Source of the DNA: Gnetum montanum
Taxonomy: Eukaryota; Streptophyta; Gnetopsida; Gnetales; Gnetaceae
Assembly: GCA_015680685.1 (NCBI GenBank)
Contig: MNCI01004113.1
Span: forward strand, 1,129,343-1,152,280
Length of the DNA stretch: 22,938 bases
Reading direction: 5' to 3'
The notes under the pieces: generated by a model
The model's database searches: none
Seen by the model: the letters and a program-made list of their open reading frames with translations, nothing else
Told to the model about the DNA's origin: nothing
Position numbers and translations under genes: made by a program
Shown here: positions 1 through 10,957 of the stretch, in pieces
Numbering within the stretch: the stretch's first letter is position 1
How the letters are laid out: every line of letters begins with the position of its first letter

Positions 1-449
1 AGCTAGGGGGATCTACGCTTGGTAACCCAGTGGCGTATTTGGGGTCTGCGCTTGGTAATCCCAGTGGCGTACCTAGGCCTATGCTTGGTAGTCCCAGTGG
101 CAGTCGTGCACGAAGTCCAAGATGTGTACGGTTGATCAAGGAATCGGTTGCTCGTCGCACTTAGGCTAGATAAGATTTCTTACCCTTTTCCTCTTAGCTT
201 AGATCTAGTTAAATATTATTTTCCACTGCCTTCAGGAGTAGCAATAGAATTAGGAACACATCATACACCTCATCTAGACTAAACCATACGTGACATATGC
301 AAAACTAGTCTAGATGGGAAGACAGCGAACTGCGACCTAAGGCTAACTAATCTAGATACCACAACTAGTCCATCTGCGGAGTTCGACCGGATCGCGCGTG
401 CGACGCTCGTTTCGTATGGTTGAGTGTAGGGGTACCTCGCCACTCATCA
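1..449 (+). mobile_element. Ty3/gypsy LTR, 3' part (copy A)
   Basis: This is the right-hand portion of a long terminal repeat whose start lies before the window. The last 50 bases are nearly identical to the end of the complete LTR at 14897-15677: both carry the same 'gtatggttgagtgtagggg' stretch and finish in CTCATCA. The middle (about 110-320) also matches the minus-strand LTR at 2800-3584. No primer-binding site follows position 449, so this is a 3' LTR or a solo LTR, not a 5' LTR. It directly abuts the minus-strand gag of a related element, suggesting insertion into that gag in the opposite orientation. It keeps CpG sites (around 385-412) that are TG or CA in the LTR at 14897, so it looks younger. 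The call rests on internal comparison only. Confidence 0.8.
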
Positions 450-2719
450 GTAGGGTAGATTATAAGATGTGGTCATGTGATAAGAAGCTAACCCACTATG
501 GCACCCCTAACCATAAGACGGTACGCAAGGATCGATATGTCTCCTCACATTGTTAGATTCATTGGGCTGCATGGTTGTTGGAGTATTAATTGATGGCTTG
601 GATAAGGTAATAGGAGGCGTTGAGTTTGAAGCGGAAGGTGCATCACAGTGTTAGGCTTGTGCTGAGTTGGAGGATGCAGTGGTTTCAGAATTGTGCTGTC
701 TCTTTCTATAGCCATGCCTAAAGAAAAGATGCTTCTGACATTGTGTAGGACTCCCACTACTGTTGATAGTAGTAGCATAAGTAATGTTCTTTGGTTGGTG
801 TTGTGGTGCAAAACCTTCCGGTACAACTAGTGGTGATGTAGAAGCAGGTGAAGGATGAGAATATTAAGAGTAAGGAGGAGTGTAAGGAACATGAGGTAGT
901 GACCCCATAGGAGAGGACATGGGTTGATGATACTCAAGAGAGTGATAATGACAAGGTGGAGTAGAGGACGTTGATCCAGTTGGAGAAACAACGTGTTGAA
1001 CATAATAAGCACTTGGTTTTGGGTGATACAAAGGGTATGGCCAATTTGGCGATGGCCTTCCCCACAACTGGGGGTTTTTCCACTACAGTTGAGCACAATA
1101 CTAAGGTCGATAAGAATTTGCCCACAAATAGTACGATGAGTTGTGGAGTTGCCCATAAAGTTGTGGGACGAGGATGCACCCAACCATGTACTTCTGTACG
1201 AAATCTGGATGTAGCATTCTTTCCCAATGCTCATGTAGATGTGACAAGATTGGGCATTTGCCTTTTGGGTGATTGTATAGGGAAACATTGCATTAATACT
1301 TATGATTTGCGATTGAGCCCCTATCCTCATTTTCTTCAACCCTTCTTTTCGATTGTCGAATGGTGTTCCATCCTGTTTCTAGGTTTGGTATCCTTTTTTT
1401 GTTTTGGTTGTCAAAGTTATCTTATATGGGTCTTCCTCTGCATATTCTCCACATTTTTCATGCACACACTCGATCATCTTGTTGATCTTTGCCTCAATTT
1501 CATCTAGTGATTTTAGTACTGGCAAAGATGGGAACGATTTCACCTTCTCGAAGCGAGTTGGTTCCTCCTCTTCATGATTATGGACCTTTGTTATTTCAAG
1601 AGTTTGGTCCTATTGAGATTTTTCAACATTCTCCCACTTGGCTATTTCTCCTTCTTCTTTTGCTATCTGCTTAATAAGCTCTTGGAATTGGTGGGTTTGT
1701 AGTTCATATAGTTGACCTAGGGCATACATCCTTAGGGTCTCTCTCATTTCATTATGGAGCCCATCCATGATGTGATACATGAGCCTTTCCTCGGAGAACC
1801 CATGGCCTAGGCATTTGTTGAACAACGAGTAATATCTTTCTAAGGCCATGTGCAAGGGTTCATGTTGCTCTTGTTTCCACTCTTGGATTTGTCTCCTCAA
1901 GGCTGATACTCTTGCATAGGTGTGATATCTTTCATAGAAGAGGTTTACCATTGGAGACCAATGACGAATTGAATTTAGTTTTAAAGACCTATACCACACT
2001 TTAGCTAGGCCAAGGAGTGTCATAGGGAAGAGCTTAAGCCTTTGCCACCCATTCTCAATGTTGCTCCATGCACAGGCATCATAGAAGGCTTGTAAATGAT
2101 GTTGCGGATCTAAATCATAGCCTACTAAGAACTTAGGAAAGTTTTTTAAGTCAAGCCTGGGTAGACGGCTTTCCTTGTGATGCCTATGGGATATCTGAAT
2201 GGCCTTTGTTATATGCATTAGGCTCTTAGTGGCTAGCAAGGGTTCATCATCACTAAAGAGGTTGTAAATTCATGAGTTGGAACGATGTTGTCTATGTTCA
2301 TGTTGGCATTGTTGATTTTGCCTATGGGTTTGATTTTTATTTCTATGCCAATCCCTTAAGGAATATTTATCCATGTCATGACCTAATGTTGAAAGAGTAG
2401 AGGAAGAGAGGGGACTAGAAGAATCGTCATGACTTTTGTAAGTCTCCTAATCATCCCCTGATGTACCCTTGCCACCCATTGAGAAGGTCCTAGGCCTTAT
2501 GAGCCTCCTCCTTCTAGGGGATGTCCCATCTTTACTAGCAATGTCTGAGTTGGATGACAACAGTCTTAGAGTATTATTGGGATGTCTATGAACATATGAA
2601 ACTTCTACATAAGATTAAGTACTCCAAACTTCTTCTTCATCACAAATTTCATTGGTTATCCAATGAATTGCCTCGCTAGATGTTGCGTTATTGTTATCTT
2701 GTGAAAGAGACATTGTCAT
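450..2719 (-). pseudogene. gag: decayed Ty3/gypsy gag (copy B)
   Basis: This would encode the structural Gag protein of an Athila-like gypsy element. Reading on the minus strand from an ATG at 2719, one frame runs to about 1300 with only a few stops (for example a TGA near 2271). The capsid-type Retrotrans_gag segment lies at 1610-2239 ('PQHHLQAFYDACAWSNIENG', then 'LKLFPMTLLGLAKVWYRSL') and aligns residue by residue with the plus-strand gag at 16800-17290. After a frameshift near 1.3 kb comes a degenerate CCHC knuckle ('HPKGKCP') and a Pro/Tyr/Gln-rich tail ('AYYVQH', about 1000) matched in the other copy. The 3' end is lost at the junction with LTR copy A. Its own LTR lies upstream at 2800-3584, but the end of U5 and the primer site are missing between them. 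Confidence 0.8.
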
Positions 2720-3284
2720 GAATTATGTGTGACTTAATTGAATTGAATTTCTTTTTCTAAAAGATATATCATTAATACCTTGTTACAGTGATCTTGTATG
2801 ATATAACTAATCTTCCCACCTAGACTAGTATTGTAGTTTTCTATTTTCCCACCTAGACTAGTATTTGCTTTGTCATGTATGGTTTAGTCCAAAGTGAGAT
2901 GTATGATGTGGTTTCTACTACTATGCTACTCCTAAGGACAATAAGAGATATCTTAATCAAGCTAATGATTTAGAGGAAATAAGATCTAAGCTAGTCTAAG
3001 TGTGATCAACATCCATCCTTAATCATCTGTATGCATCTTGGACTTTGTGTACTACTTCTAGGGTTACCAAGCACACATCACTCGAAGCACTACTTGATAT
3101 GCTACTAGGTTATCACGTAGTTACACTTAAATGTTCATGATTAAGGTGTACTCATTTCATGTTAATAATAAGAATAGTGAATGACAATAAAAGAAATAGT
3201 AACTAAGAAAACAACAATAAATAATAAATAATCAAAACAAATTAAAAGCTAAGCAAATGTTGCAATGATGGAGTAATCTTGATC

Positions 3285-3290
3285 TTTATT
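3285..3290 (-). terminator. poly(A) signal of LTR B
   Basis: AATAAA on the minus strand, about 176 bp downstream of the TATA box. The equivalent signal in the LTR at 14897 is 169 bp downstream of its TATA box within a similar 'gacaataaaga' context, so it probably marks the end of R. Confidence 0.55.
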
Positions 3291-3465
3291 GTCGACCATG
3301 TGCATGTCTAAGTATGTCACACTCGAACAAAGGTTCTGTACAATTACAAGCATCGCATTGCAAGCATGCACTTGGGAAAGAACTGGAAACTAACTAAAAT
3401 TGACAAAAAACTCAACCTAAAAGATTCACTGTTCTAATTTTTTCTTACTGTGCGCCTGAGTGCTA

Positions 3466-3473
3466 TATTTATA
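3466..3473 (-). promoter_or_regulatory. TATA box of LTR B
   Basis: The minus strand reads TATAAATA, 17 bp downstream of the last palindrome and 111 bp from the LTR start. The same octamer stands at 14946 and 22869 in the related LTRs. Confidence 0.65.
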
Positions 3474-3490
3474 GGCTAACATAGGAATCA

Positions 3491-3559
3491 CGATATTGTG
3501 TATACAATATCGTATCTAGGCTACGATATCGCATATCCGATATCATGTATCCGATATTG
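3491..3559 (-). promoter_or_regulatory. five-site CGATATCG palindrome array in LTR B
   Basis: Five 8-bp sites of the form CGATATCG, with up to one mismatch, start at 3491, 3505, 3524, 3538 and 3552. Steps are 14, 19, 14 and 14 bp. The site nearest the TATA box is 17 bp from it. The same motif, 14-bp step and 17-bp spacing recur in the LTRs at 14897 and 22804. Location in U3 just upstream of TATA suggests a transcription factor site or another promoter role; the factor is unknown. Confidence 0.6.
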
Positions 3560-3584
3560 GGGCCTGGCAACCCATGATTCATCA

Positions 3585-5432
3585 GATATATCTATCAAAA
3601 ATAGTTCCTAAATTATGATGTTTGACTATACTTCTTAAAAAGGACCAGTCAAGCATGTCATAAGCTTTAGCAAAATCAAGCTTAAGAAGAATGACATTTT
3701 GATCAGTGGAAGAAGCCTAATGCAAGCCCTTAATAGCAATAACAACATTGTCTAAAATATACTTGCCTTGAACAAAACCAGAAGAAAAGGTTTTAATTTA
3801 TTGGCTATAACTTTAGCAACAATTTTGTACATAACATTTAAAAGAGTGATAGGATGTTAGTTGCTCATGCACACATGATCTCCTAACTTGGGTAGAAGCT
3901 TAATAATACTAGCATTGATCTATTTGCCAAAGGAACCTTTCCTAAGAGCTTCCTTATACACACTATAAATAGTATCTTGAAGAGTGGGCCAGAATTTCTT
4001 GAAAAATTTTGTAGAAATACCATCAATACCAAGGGCTTTGCCATCATGGAGTTTTTGAAGAGCTTTACTAAGATCCTTTTTAGAAAGAAGAGAAGCATCG
4101 CCAAAGATAAAATGATTAAAAGGAGTAATAACTCCTAAGCAAGTATTAACTATAGTGGGATTAACAGCTTCTTTTCAAAAAATTTGAGTAGAACTCAAAG
4201 AAAGCCTATAGAATGTCAGTCTTGGAGGTAAAGATATTATCATCGACTTAAATAGCTAGGATTTTAGGGGATGGATGTCCCCCTTTGAGGAGATGAAAAA
4301 AACCTTTAGTAGCCTAGTAACCCATGTGGAGCCAAGAAAGATGGGCATGAAGGTGAGCACCTCTAGCTTCATGGTGATTCATTATACACATGTTCTCCTT
4401 GGCAATTTGCAAGCAATAGAATTAAGCCTCAGTAGCTTCACCTTTATTAATGGTGTTTTATAATAAGGAGGTTTTCTTATGAAGGTTGGACTTATGAGCA
4501 TTTAGTCTTGAAGCCACCAATCTACTCGCATGTTTGGAAAATCGTTGGAGGCGGGTACAAGCATTAGTCCACCAATCAATCCAATCATCTTCTCCAAGGG
4601 GTTTAGGATGCAAATTCCATATTTGCATCAATAAAGATCAAAGGGACTTGCTACGAAGGAAGGAAGTATTAAAAATATAAAGGTCCTTGGAAGAGCAGGA
4701 GCAGCCAGAGAGGAAAAAAAACCAGTGAATAGGATAATGAGTTGATAGAACTTTGGTATACTCTGCCTGAATAGGGGCACCGTTGGTGGTAGTAAATTGA
4801 ATAGAAGCATTTGCATATAGGTAAACCCGATTCAACCTAGAAGAAATGTAAGAGTTTCCATGTCTAGCATTGCTTCAAGTAAACCAATTGGAAGTACTAG
4901 AAGAGGGTTAGTTCCATTAGCTTCTTGCAAATTCGATTTGCTCTTCAACGAAAGCCAAATAAAAAGCTCCCTATTGTCTAAACCACCTCTCTACCCTCCA
5001 AACTTATCCTCAGGATGTTCAATCATATTAAAGTCTCCTGTGATGAGCCAATTAGCTACGGGCAAGTTGTGCCCAAGCCAATTTCAAAATAGCTTTTGAT
5101 CATTTAAATTACAAGAGCATAAATGGAAATGATCCTTAGGATTTCATTAGCATACTGTAATCGAACCCAACAATAATGCCCTAAATTATCACAGCCATGA
5201 TTAATAATAGACTCTTGCCACTTATAGCTCCCCCTTTGCCATGTTAATGGTGAGAGGAGACATAATAACTATTGGAAAAAATACTCTTACATTAGGTTTG
5301 AAGATGGAATCCTTGGATTTTAACTTCTTGAATACAAACAACATTGAGGGAATGCCTACGAATATAATCTTGGACTATATATCATCTATGGGGATCCGAG
5401 AGTCCACTAACATTCCATGAGCAACACTTCAT
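3585..5432 (-). pseudogene. L1-type LINE ORF2 (endonuclease and reverse transcriptase), truncated
   Basis: ORF2 of a plant L1 LINE nicks target DNA and copies the element RNA there. The likely start is the ATG at 5432 ('MKCCSWNVSGL'), typical for an APE endonuclease. Further endonuclease motifs are 'CIQEVK' (about 5330) and 'WLITGDFNMIEHPEDKFGG' (about 5000), then 'SRLNRVYLY' (about 4830) in a shifted frame. The reverse transcriptase follows: 'LHDGKALGIDGISTKFF' (about 4030), 'ITLLNVMYKIVAKVIANKLK' (about 3830) and motif A 'KLDFAKAYDMLDWSFL' (about 3660), which holds the first catalytic Asp. The copy is cut at 3585 by LTR B, so the FADD box, the rest of RT and the 3' end are missing. Several stops and frameshifts make it nonfunctional. 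Confidence 0.85.
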
Positions 5433-5444
5433 TGTGTTTGTGAA

Positions 5445-6669
5445 GATGAAGGAGGATCCCCCTTGACCACCAAAGCCTTAAAAGAATTCCTAGACTCAAA
5501 GCTATTTACTAAAAGATGATGAGCAGTTAATTCTTCTATTAGCAAACTAATTAGTATTAGCAACAACTAGGGATTAGTGTCCTTTAGGAATATCGCTAAA
5601 GATAGGGTTATTCTCATGTGATTGAGGCATAAACTTTTCAGGTAACTCGCTCCTAGCCACTAGGAGCATCTTTTGGGGCCCCTTCTTGGTTAAGAGGAGT
5701 CTTAGTAACATCGGTATCCTCAATATTCATATCCTCTGCATTTGACATCTTGGGGTCTGAAGAAGAAGGGTTAGCCAAGCACACCTTGATAGTATCATTG
5801 CCTACATCCTTAGATATATTTTTCTCTTTTAATTATTTACTAACATGTTTTGCTATAATTCTCTTGGCTTCAATCTTGGCCAATAACTTTGGACATTGAG
5901 CTTTTCGATGGTTAGGATCAAGACAATAATAACAATGGTTTGGAAGCGTAAGATATGAAATTTTTTGAAAAAAGGTCCTTCCCTTCACATTGAATTCTAC
6001 TGAGTCTAGATGTGGCTTATGCATATTAATTTTAACACACACTCGCTTAGTTGCTCTTGGATGGAAACCTAAGAAGGACTCCATACCGATGACCTCCCCA
6101 ACCTCTGTAGCAAGAATGTCAACATGGGGAGAAAAATGAGAAGGGAGCCTTGAAAATTCTACCTAAACTGGCAAAATACTTTTACTCTCTTTTTCAAGAT
6201 CAAAATCCTCCTTCTAGGGTTGAAGCACTAAAAAGTATCCATAGATGTCCCAAATTGATTATTGTTTCATGAAATTTGCCATAGCCCTAATTTCAAAAGT
6301 GAAAAGAAAAAACCCTCTAGTAAGATTAGATGCCAGGGTTAATATAATATTACGAGGTTCCTAGAATTTTTTGGCCCATTCATTGAAGATTGAGGTAGGA
6401 GGAATCCTACCAATAAAAAAATTGATTGTGTAAAGATGGATAAAGGTTTGAACAGGATAATTAAAGATGTCTTCGGGGAAGTCAAACCTTAAAACATTGT
6501 CTTTAGCATCCATTTTAGTAGCATTATCATTAACATCCATTTTAGTAGTAGTGTCATTATCATCCATTTTAGTAGTATTGTTAATGGGTTGCAAATCACT
6601 ATTGTAGGAGTCCATTATTTTATGTTTTTTCTCTCCAACATCAGAGAATGAAGAGACAATTTGGGTCAT
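5445..6669 (-). pseudogene. L1-type LINE ORF1 (DUF4283-like plus zinc knuckle)
   Basis: ORF1 of plant L1 elements encodes a nucleic-acid-binding protein that packages the LINE RNA. Reading begins near an ATG at 6669 ('MTQIVSSFSDVGEKK'). It has a low-complexity segment with three 9-residue repeats (6507-6587). A stretch follows with the look of DUF4283: 'GFFLFTFE' (about 6300) and 'LEKESKSILPV' (about 6190). A CCHC knuckle comes at about 5920, 'CYYCLDPNHRKAQC', with exact C-X2-C-X4-H-X4-C spacing, then an acidic tail. A few stops fall where Trp is expected. It lies just upstream of ORF2, in the normal LINE order. The C-terminal limit is uncertain because of stops and probable frameshifts after about 5640. 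Confidence 0.75.
6507..6587 (-). repeat. 3 x 27-bp tandem repeat inside LINE ORF1
   Basis: Three adjacent 27-bp units start with 'catccattttagtag' at 6507, 6534 and 6561 (plus strand). They keep the reading frame and encode a nine-residue unit with 'TKMD' at its core. Confidence 0.8.
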
Positions 6670-7160
6670 GTAGACCCATTAGGCCCTAGCCCAACTGCTT
6701 CAGGGAATCAAAGCAAAGAATGTATTAAGAAAAAGAAAAAATAGAAACAAAAAGGAATAGACTCATCGGGATGCTAGAAAAAAAATTTGCAATAGACTGG
6801 TATTTGCAGCAATAGACAATTCTTGGGGCCACTAGCTACCAAAGTCTTGACGTAGTAGTAAGAAACCCTACCATCCACCAAATCTGTGGATAAAAGTGAA
6901 GAAGAACCCTTGACCATGACCCTACAAACCTTGCAACAGAAATAAAGCAACAAAGCCCTAACATCAAAACTCTCCGCACGAGTATTCAAATAAAGCCACT
7001 ACTTTGCACAGTGATTCACTGTTGTCTTCCAAAAGAGCAGGTTCCCACTTCCAAAGACTCGAGGAAAAACATGACAGTGACCCTTTGTCACAGCAGAGAG
7101 GAAAAGTGTGAAATAGTTAAGTTGTAGTTGTAGCCGAAGCCTGCCGTGAATCCTCTTCCT
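6670..7160 (-). other. probable 5' UTR of the LINE
   Basis: This stretch lies directly upstream of LINE ORF1 on the minus strand and has no similarity to other parts of the window. It contains short open stretches but no recognisable protein. The 5' end of the LINE is put near 7160 because sequence resembling the duplicated coding region of the neighbouring element begins by about 7310. No target-site duplication could be identified, since the LINE 3' end is lost. Confidence 0.4.
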
Positions 7161-7310
7161 CAACTCAATGATTTAGTAGGAAAGAATTTTCAACACTTGT
7201 TGTTGATCAAATAAAATTGAGCCAACTATCTTTGATTATGATAATCATGAAATGCAAACTTCAATTTTCATCTTGTTTCTTGGTGTTTAGCATTGATGTC
7301 ACACATTCCA

Positions 7311-8032
7311 AAATGATCAATGGAGATGACTTTAAGTTATTTTTAATGGTAGAGGCTCATCGTATCTTAGTGGTTCATGAAACTAATTTGTTGTTGATTC
7401 TCTTATTAACAACATGTCCATACCAAGTCCCTCAGCTCCTCCTCCTATCTAGGGATCATTATTTATCTAGAACAGATCTAGCAAGTTGGAAATTATTGGA
7501 ACTTTTCATAAACACAACACGATTGAAAACATCTCATGGGCATTGAAAAAGAAACATACAAAATTTTTGAACAATGAGGTGTTAGCCTATTAGTAAAACT
7601 CTTAATTTGAAAACTCCATTTTCTTAGATAGGCTCTCTACCACATTTCATTGATTTATAAATTTCACTTTTAGAACTTCCAGGTCTACGTTGATAATTTC
7701 CAACTTTTGTAATGCCCCATTAATGAGTTTTTGGTCATGTTCATACAATGAGAACATGGCCACCACTTGGTTTTTCAAATCATTTCTTGACCTACCTACA
7801 ATAAGCATTACTACATTGGCATATCACACATTGGTGAGCTACAAGTACTTAGTCATATATTTGATGTGAAGCTCCTTCATCTTAAGCTTAGCTTGATTGA
7901 TAGCATTAATCTCATTTAACATAGATTGCCAATTTAAATCTAGGAAATGTTGAAAAAAAAGTGTTAAGTTTGGTCTTAGCTATTCAGATCTTCTTATCAT
8001 TAATGGCTTCTTTGAGACCTACTTGATATTGG
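7311..8032. repeat. 722-bp direct repeat, copy 1
   Basis: This segment is repeated in the same orientation at 9333-10053. The shared sequence starts 'aaatgatcaa' and ends 'tacttgatattg', with many point differences and few indels. Its coding strand is minus (frame of 'NEINAINQAKLKMKELHIK'). Confidence 0.75.
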
Positions 8033-9332
8033 TAATGGTTCTTGATCTTTTTGTACTTAGTGGGCTCATTTTTTTATGATCTTATATCAATGGTTGATTT
8101 TTGTCAAATAGCTTTGTCTTTTTTCACTAAAATATTTTGGTTCTCAACTATCAATTTGCAAATATCCATATTAAGGTTTGAAAAATGGTCCTAGAGATAC
8201 TTCAACCGATCTTCTAATTGGTTCTTCTCCTTCTTAACATTTACCAATCTTCAATTTTTAGCAACAAGGCACTTGTTCTCCTTGACCAACATGATATTGG
8301 CATTTGCTTATGATGTATTCCACATGGCCTTCTAATTCACTATCTCAATTTGATGTTGGTTACTCTTCAACAAATTAATAATGTCATCTTAGACCTAGCT
8401 AAGCTATTTTGGAGAAATGAACCATGTGGGATTAACCTATTGGGCATGGACTTGTGCAACCTCATTTGGTAGCATTTGATTTAACAACTTAACTTATTGA
8501 AGCTGGGATTTAAAAATAACTGGCTTCCCCTTTGTGGTTATCAAATTAGACAAGATTGCTAGGATATCTTATGAAATATTGAAAATGTCTGAAATCAATT
8601 GTATGGTTTTCACCAGTTTATCCAACACCTTCTCATGTTGCATTATAGTCATTGTTCTTTCTCATTTTGATCAAGTCCCTAAAGACACCTATATGTCTAA
8701 GATTGTAGCAAAGTTCAAAATCAATGTTGTAGGAATTCTCAAAGCTTCACCAATGTGATCCTTCATAATTTTCGTAGCCACTTATTACTTTTTATATGGC
8801 ATGACTACCATAATTGTCTCATTTCCTTATTTCACCATAATAAGAAACTTCACATCATCACCTAAGATTTCAAGATATTCTTTTAGTTGGTTGATGAAAA
8901 CATCTCCCATGGGATTAATGACTGCTAGTCTACTACTTTTGACAAAATTATACAAGTTAGTAATATCATCTATTGCTAACTGACAATCCTAGATACCTCC
9001 TACAAATGACTCATGGTAGGATGATAGATATTGGAACTACCCACAAGTGTTGGGTGACTTGCCCTAGGTGTAGTCATATTGGTTCCTTACCTATGATTTC
9101 AATACCAAGAATGGTAGCAACTGTGATAGAGCTTGTTGTTGTGGTTATTGTAGAATATGTGTTTGCTACTCCAATGTTTGGTAATAGTGAATACAATTTG
9201 ATAAAGTATTCAAATTAATAGAAATGAAAATAATTGAGTACTACTTACAAATATTATTAGAGTGACTTTGACAATATAACAAGAAAATAAAAATTAGAAA
9301 CATTCACTTTACAAAATGTGAAGGATTTAAAA

Positions 9333-10053
9333 AAATGATCAAGATAGATGGCTTATGTTATTTTTAATGGTGGAGGCTCCTCATGTCTTAGTGGTTCATG
9401 CAACTAATTTGCTATTGATACTCTTCTTAGGAAAAATGCCTACAACAAGTCCCTTGTCTTCTACTTCTTTGTCTAGGGATCATTACTTATCTAGACTTGC
9501 CAAGTTAGAAATTATTGGTACTTTTCATGAATACAACATGGTTGGAAACATCTCATGGATGTTGATAAACCAAGCTACAAAATTTATGTATTAAATTTTT
9601 AATTCCTTCAATTTATTCCTCAGATCTTGGTAGTTCTCCATTCTCTTAGCTAGGCTCCCTATCATGTCTCATCAATCTATAAATTTGAACTTTAGAATCT
9701 CTAAGTCTACATTGATTATTTATAGCTTTTATAAGGCCCCATTATGGATTTGGTGTTCATGTTCATACAATGATAACATGGCAACCACTTGTTTTTTCAA
9801 ATCATTTCTTAAGCTACCTAGAATAAGCATTTTTGGATTAGCATATCACATGTTGATAAGCTCTATGTACTTAGTCATATCTTTGATTTGAAGCTCCTTT
9901 ATCTTAAGCTCAGCTTGATTGATGACATTAAGCTCATCAAACATAGAATATCAATTTGAATCAAAGAGATGCTAAAAAATTATGTTAATTTTGGTCTTGG
10001 CTATTCGAATATCCTTCTAATTGATGTCTTTTTAGAGGCCTACTTGATATTGA
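9333..10053. repeat. 722-bp direct repeat, copy 2
   Basis: Second copy of the 7311-8032 segment, offset by about 2,022 bp. Sequences beyond the repeat ends are unrelated, so this is either an internal duplication of the coding region or two differently deleted copies side by side. Confidence 0.75.
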
Positions 10054-10937
10054 TATTGAAAAATTGCAACTTATCTAAACAATTGTATATTGTTATGTGG
10101 TAGCATTTTGGAACTCAAATCATGTCCTTGATATTCTATATTGGAACACTATAGCCATAGATGGGATATTATAGTTGCAATTTTGGTTGATTTATTCCAA
10201 ATGTTACAAGAACACTTAGTAATTTTCTCAATGATGTTTTCAAAACTCATGGCATGCATATTTCTACTATATAATACATCCAGAGGGTCTATGGATTTAA
10301 TAAGATTTTAGTTTTAGTTTTGGTAATTCTTCTAAATGGTCTACTTTATCATTGGTAATAAAAAATTAAAAAAGCAAAAAATGTTATTACTAGTAAGCTC
10401 TAATATTTCCCCTTTATTCTTAGGTTGCAACAATTATATACATATCAAGGTACTATGAGCTAAATGGCATGACATGTTGAGGATTGTTTAAAGAAGCAAG
10501 CATGTAAGACCTAATAATTTTCTTGTCCAACTCGTTGTCTCTTGTTATGTGGAACATCCCAATCCTCATTAATACTACTTGAAGCATGGAAGAAGCTAAC
10601 TTGTTTGTGTGCATGACAATGTTGTCATGTGTTTTCCTCCATCAAAGCTAGTCTTCTTAGTCAAAAATGAATGTATCGTTAGGGTAAAATGGGTTTTCAT
10701 GAGTGAATGTCAACTAAACTTGTTATAGAACATGTTAATGCTCATGCTCATTTAGTTTACATTCTCTCCTCATTTATGGTTTGAGGAAGGCTCTCAAATC
10801 TATGAAAGGTAGCCATGTTTGAAAATTAGAATTTTGTATGCTTTTCTTAATATAGTGATAACATTAGAAAGATAAATCATTATTAGCCACTCTAATGATC
10901 ATGCATAATCACTACTACTACAAAACACCTAATACCT

Positions 10938-10955
10938 TCCTTGACAATTGTGCCA
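10938..10955 (-). other. decayed primer-binding site of element E (tRNA-Asp type)
   Basis: The minus strand reads TGGCACAATTGTCAAGGA two bases after the LTR end at 10958. This matches the plant tRNA-Asp primer site TGGCGCCGTTGCCGGGGA at 12 of 18 positions. Five of the six differences are G-to-A or C-to-T. It fits the position of the site at 15679 in copy C. Confidence 0.55.
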
Positions 10956-10957
10956 GA

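Larger units (their letters stand above)
2800..3584 (-). mobile_element. Ty3/gypsy LTR, minus strand (copy B)
   Basis: On the minus strand the LTR starts at 3584 with TGATGAA. It then shows an array of CGATATCG-like palindromes, TATAAATA at 3473-3466 and AATAAA at 3290-3285. It continues with sequence homologous to LTR copy A ('ggactaaaccatacatgac' in both up to small changes). The conserved U5 end ('cctcgccactcatca') is absent, so homology fades near 2800. A perfect 20-bp direct repeat (2813-2832 and 2846-2865, period 33) sits in this U5 part. The LTR interrupts the reverse transcriptase of a LINE at 3585, which sets the order of insertion. The left boundary is approximate. Confidence 0.8.
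7190..10816 (-). pseudogene. unrecognised decayed coding region of LTR element E
   Basis: I do not recognise this protein. On the minus strand an ATG at 10816 ('MATFHRFESLPQTINEERM') lies 122 bp after a primer-binding site, where gag would normally start. Coding-like segments follow, each in one frame with stops only: about 10698-10440 ('NELDKKIIRSYMLASLNNPQ'), 10289-9600 ('SIDPLDVLYSRNMHAMSFEN', then 'DELNVINQAELKIKELQIKD'), 9180-8100 ('SSRLAVINPMGDVFINQLKE') and about 8060-7560, a second copy of the 9.6-10.05 kb part. Parts are rich in Lys, Glu, Leu and Ile and could form coiled coils. No gag, protease, RT or integrase motif was seen. It could be an extra ORF like those of Tat/Ogre elements, a captured host gene, or a gag too diverged to recognise. 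Two frameshifted copies may be joined here. Confidence 0.5.

Noticed and set aside
971-1507. 178-codon open frame on the plus strand
   Set aside because: It lies opposite the decayed minus-strand gag of copy B, which aligns with the gag of copy C; no motif is seen in the plus frame.
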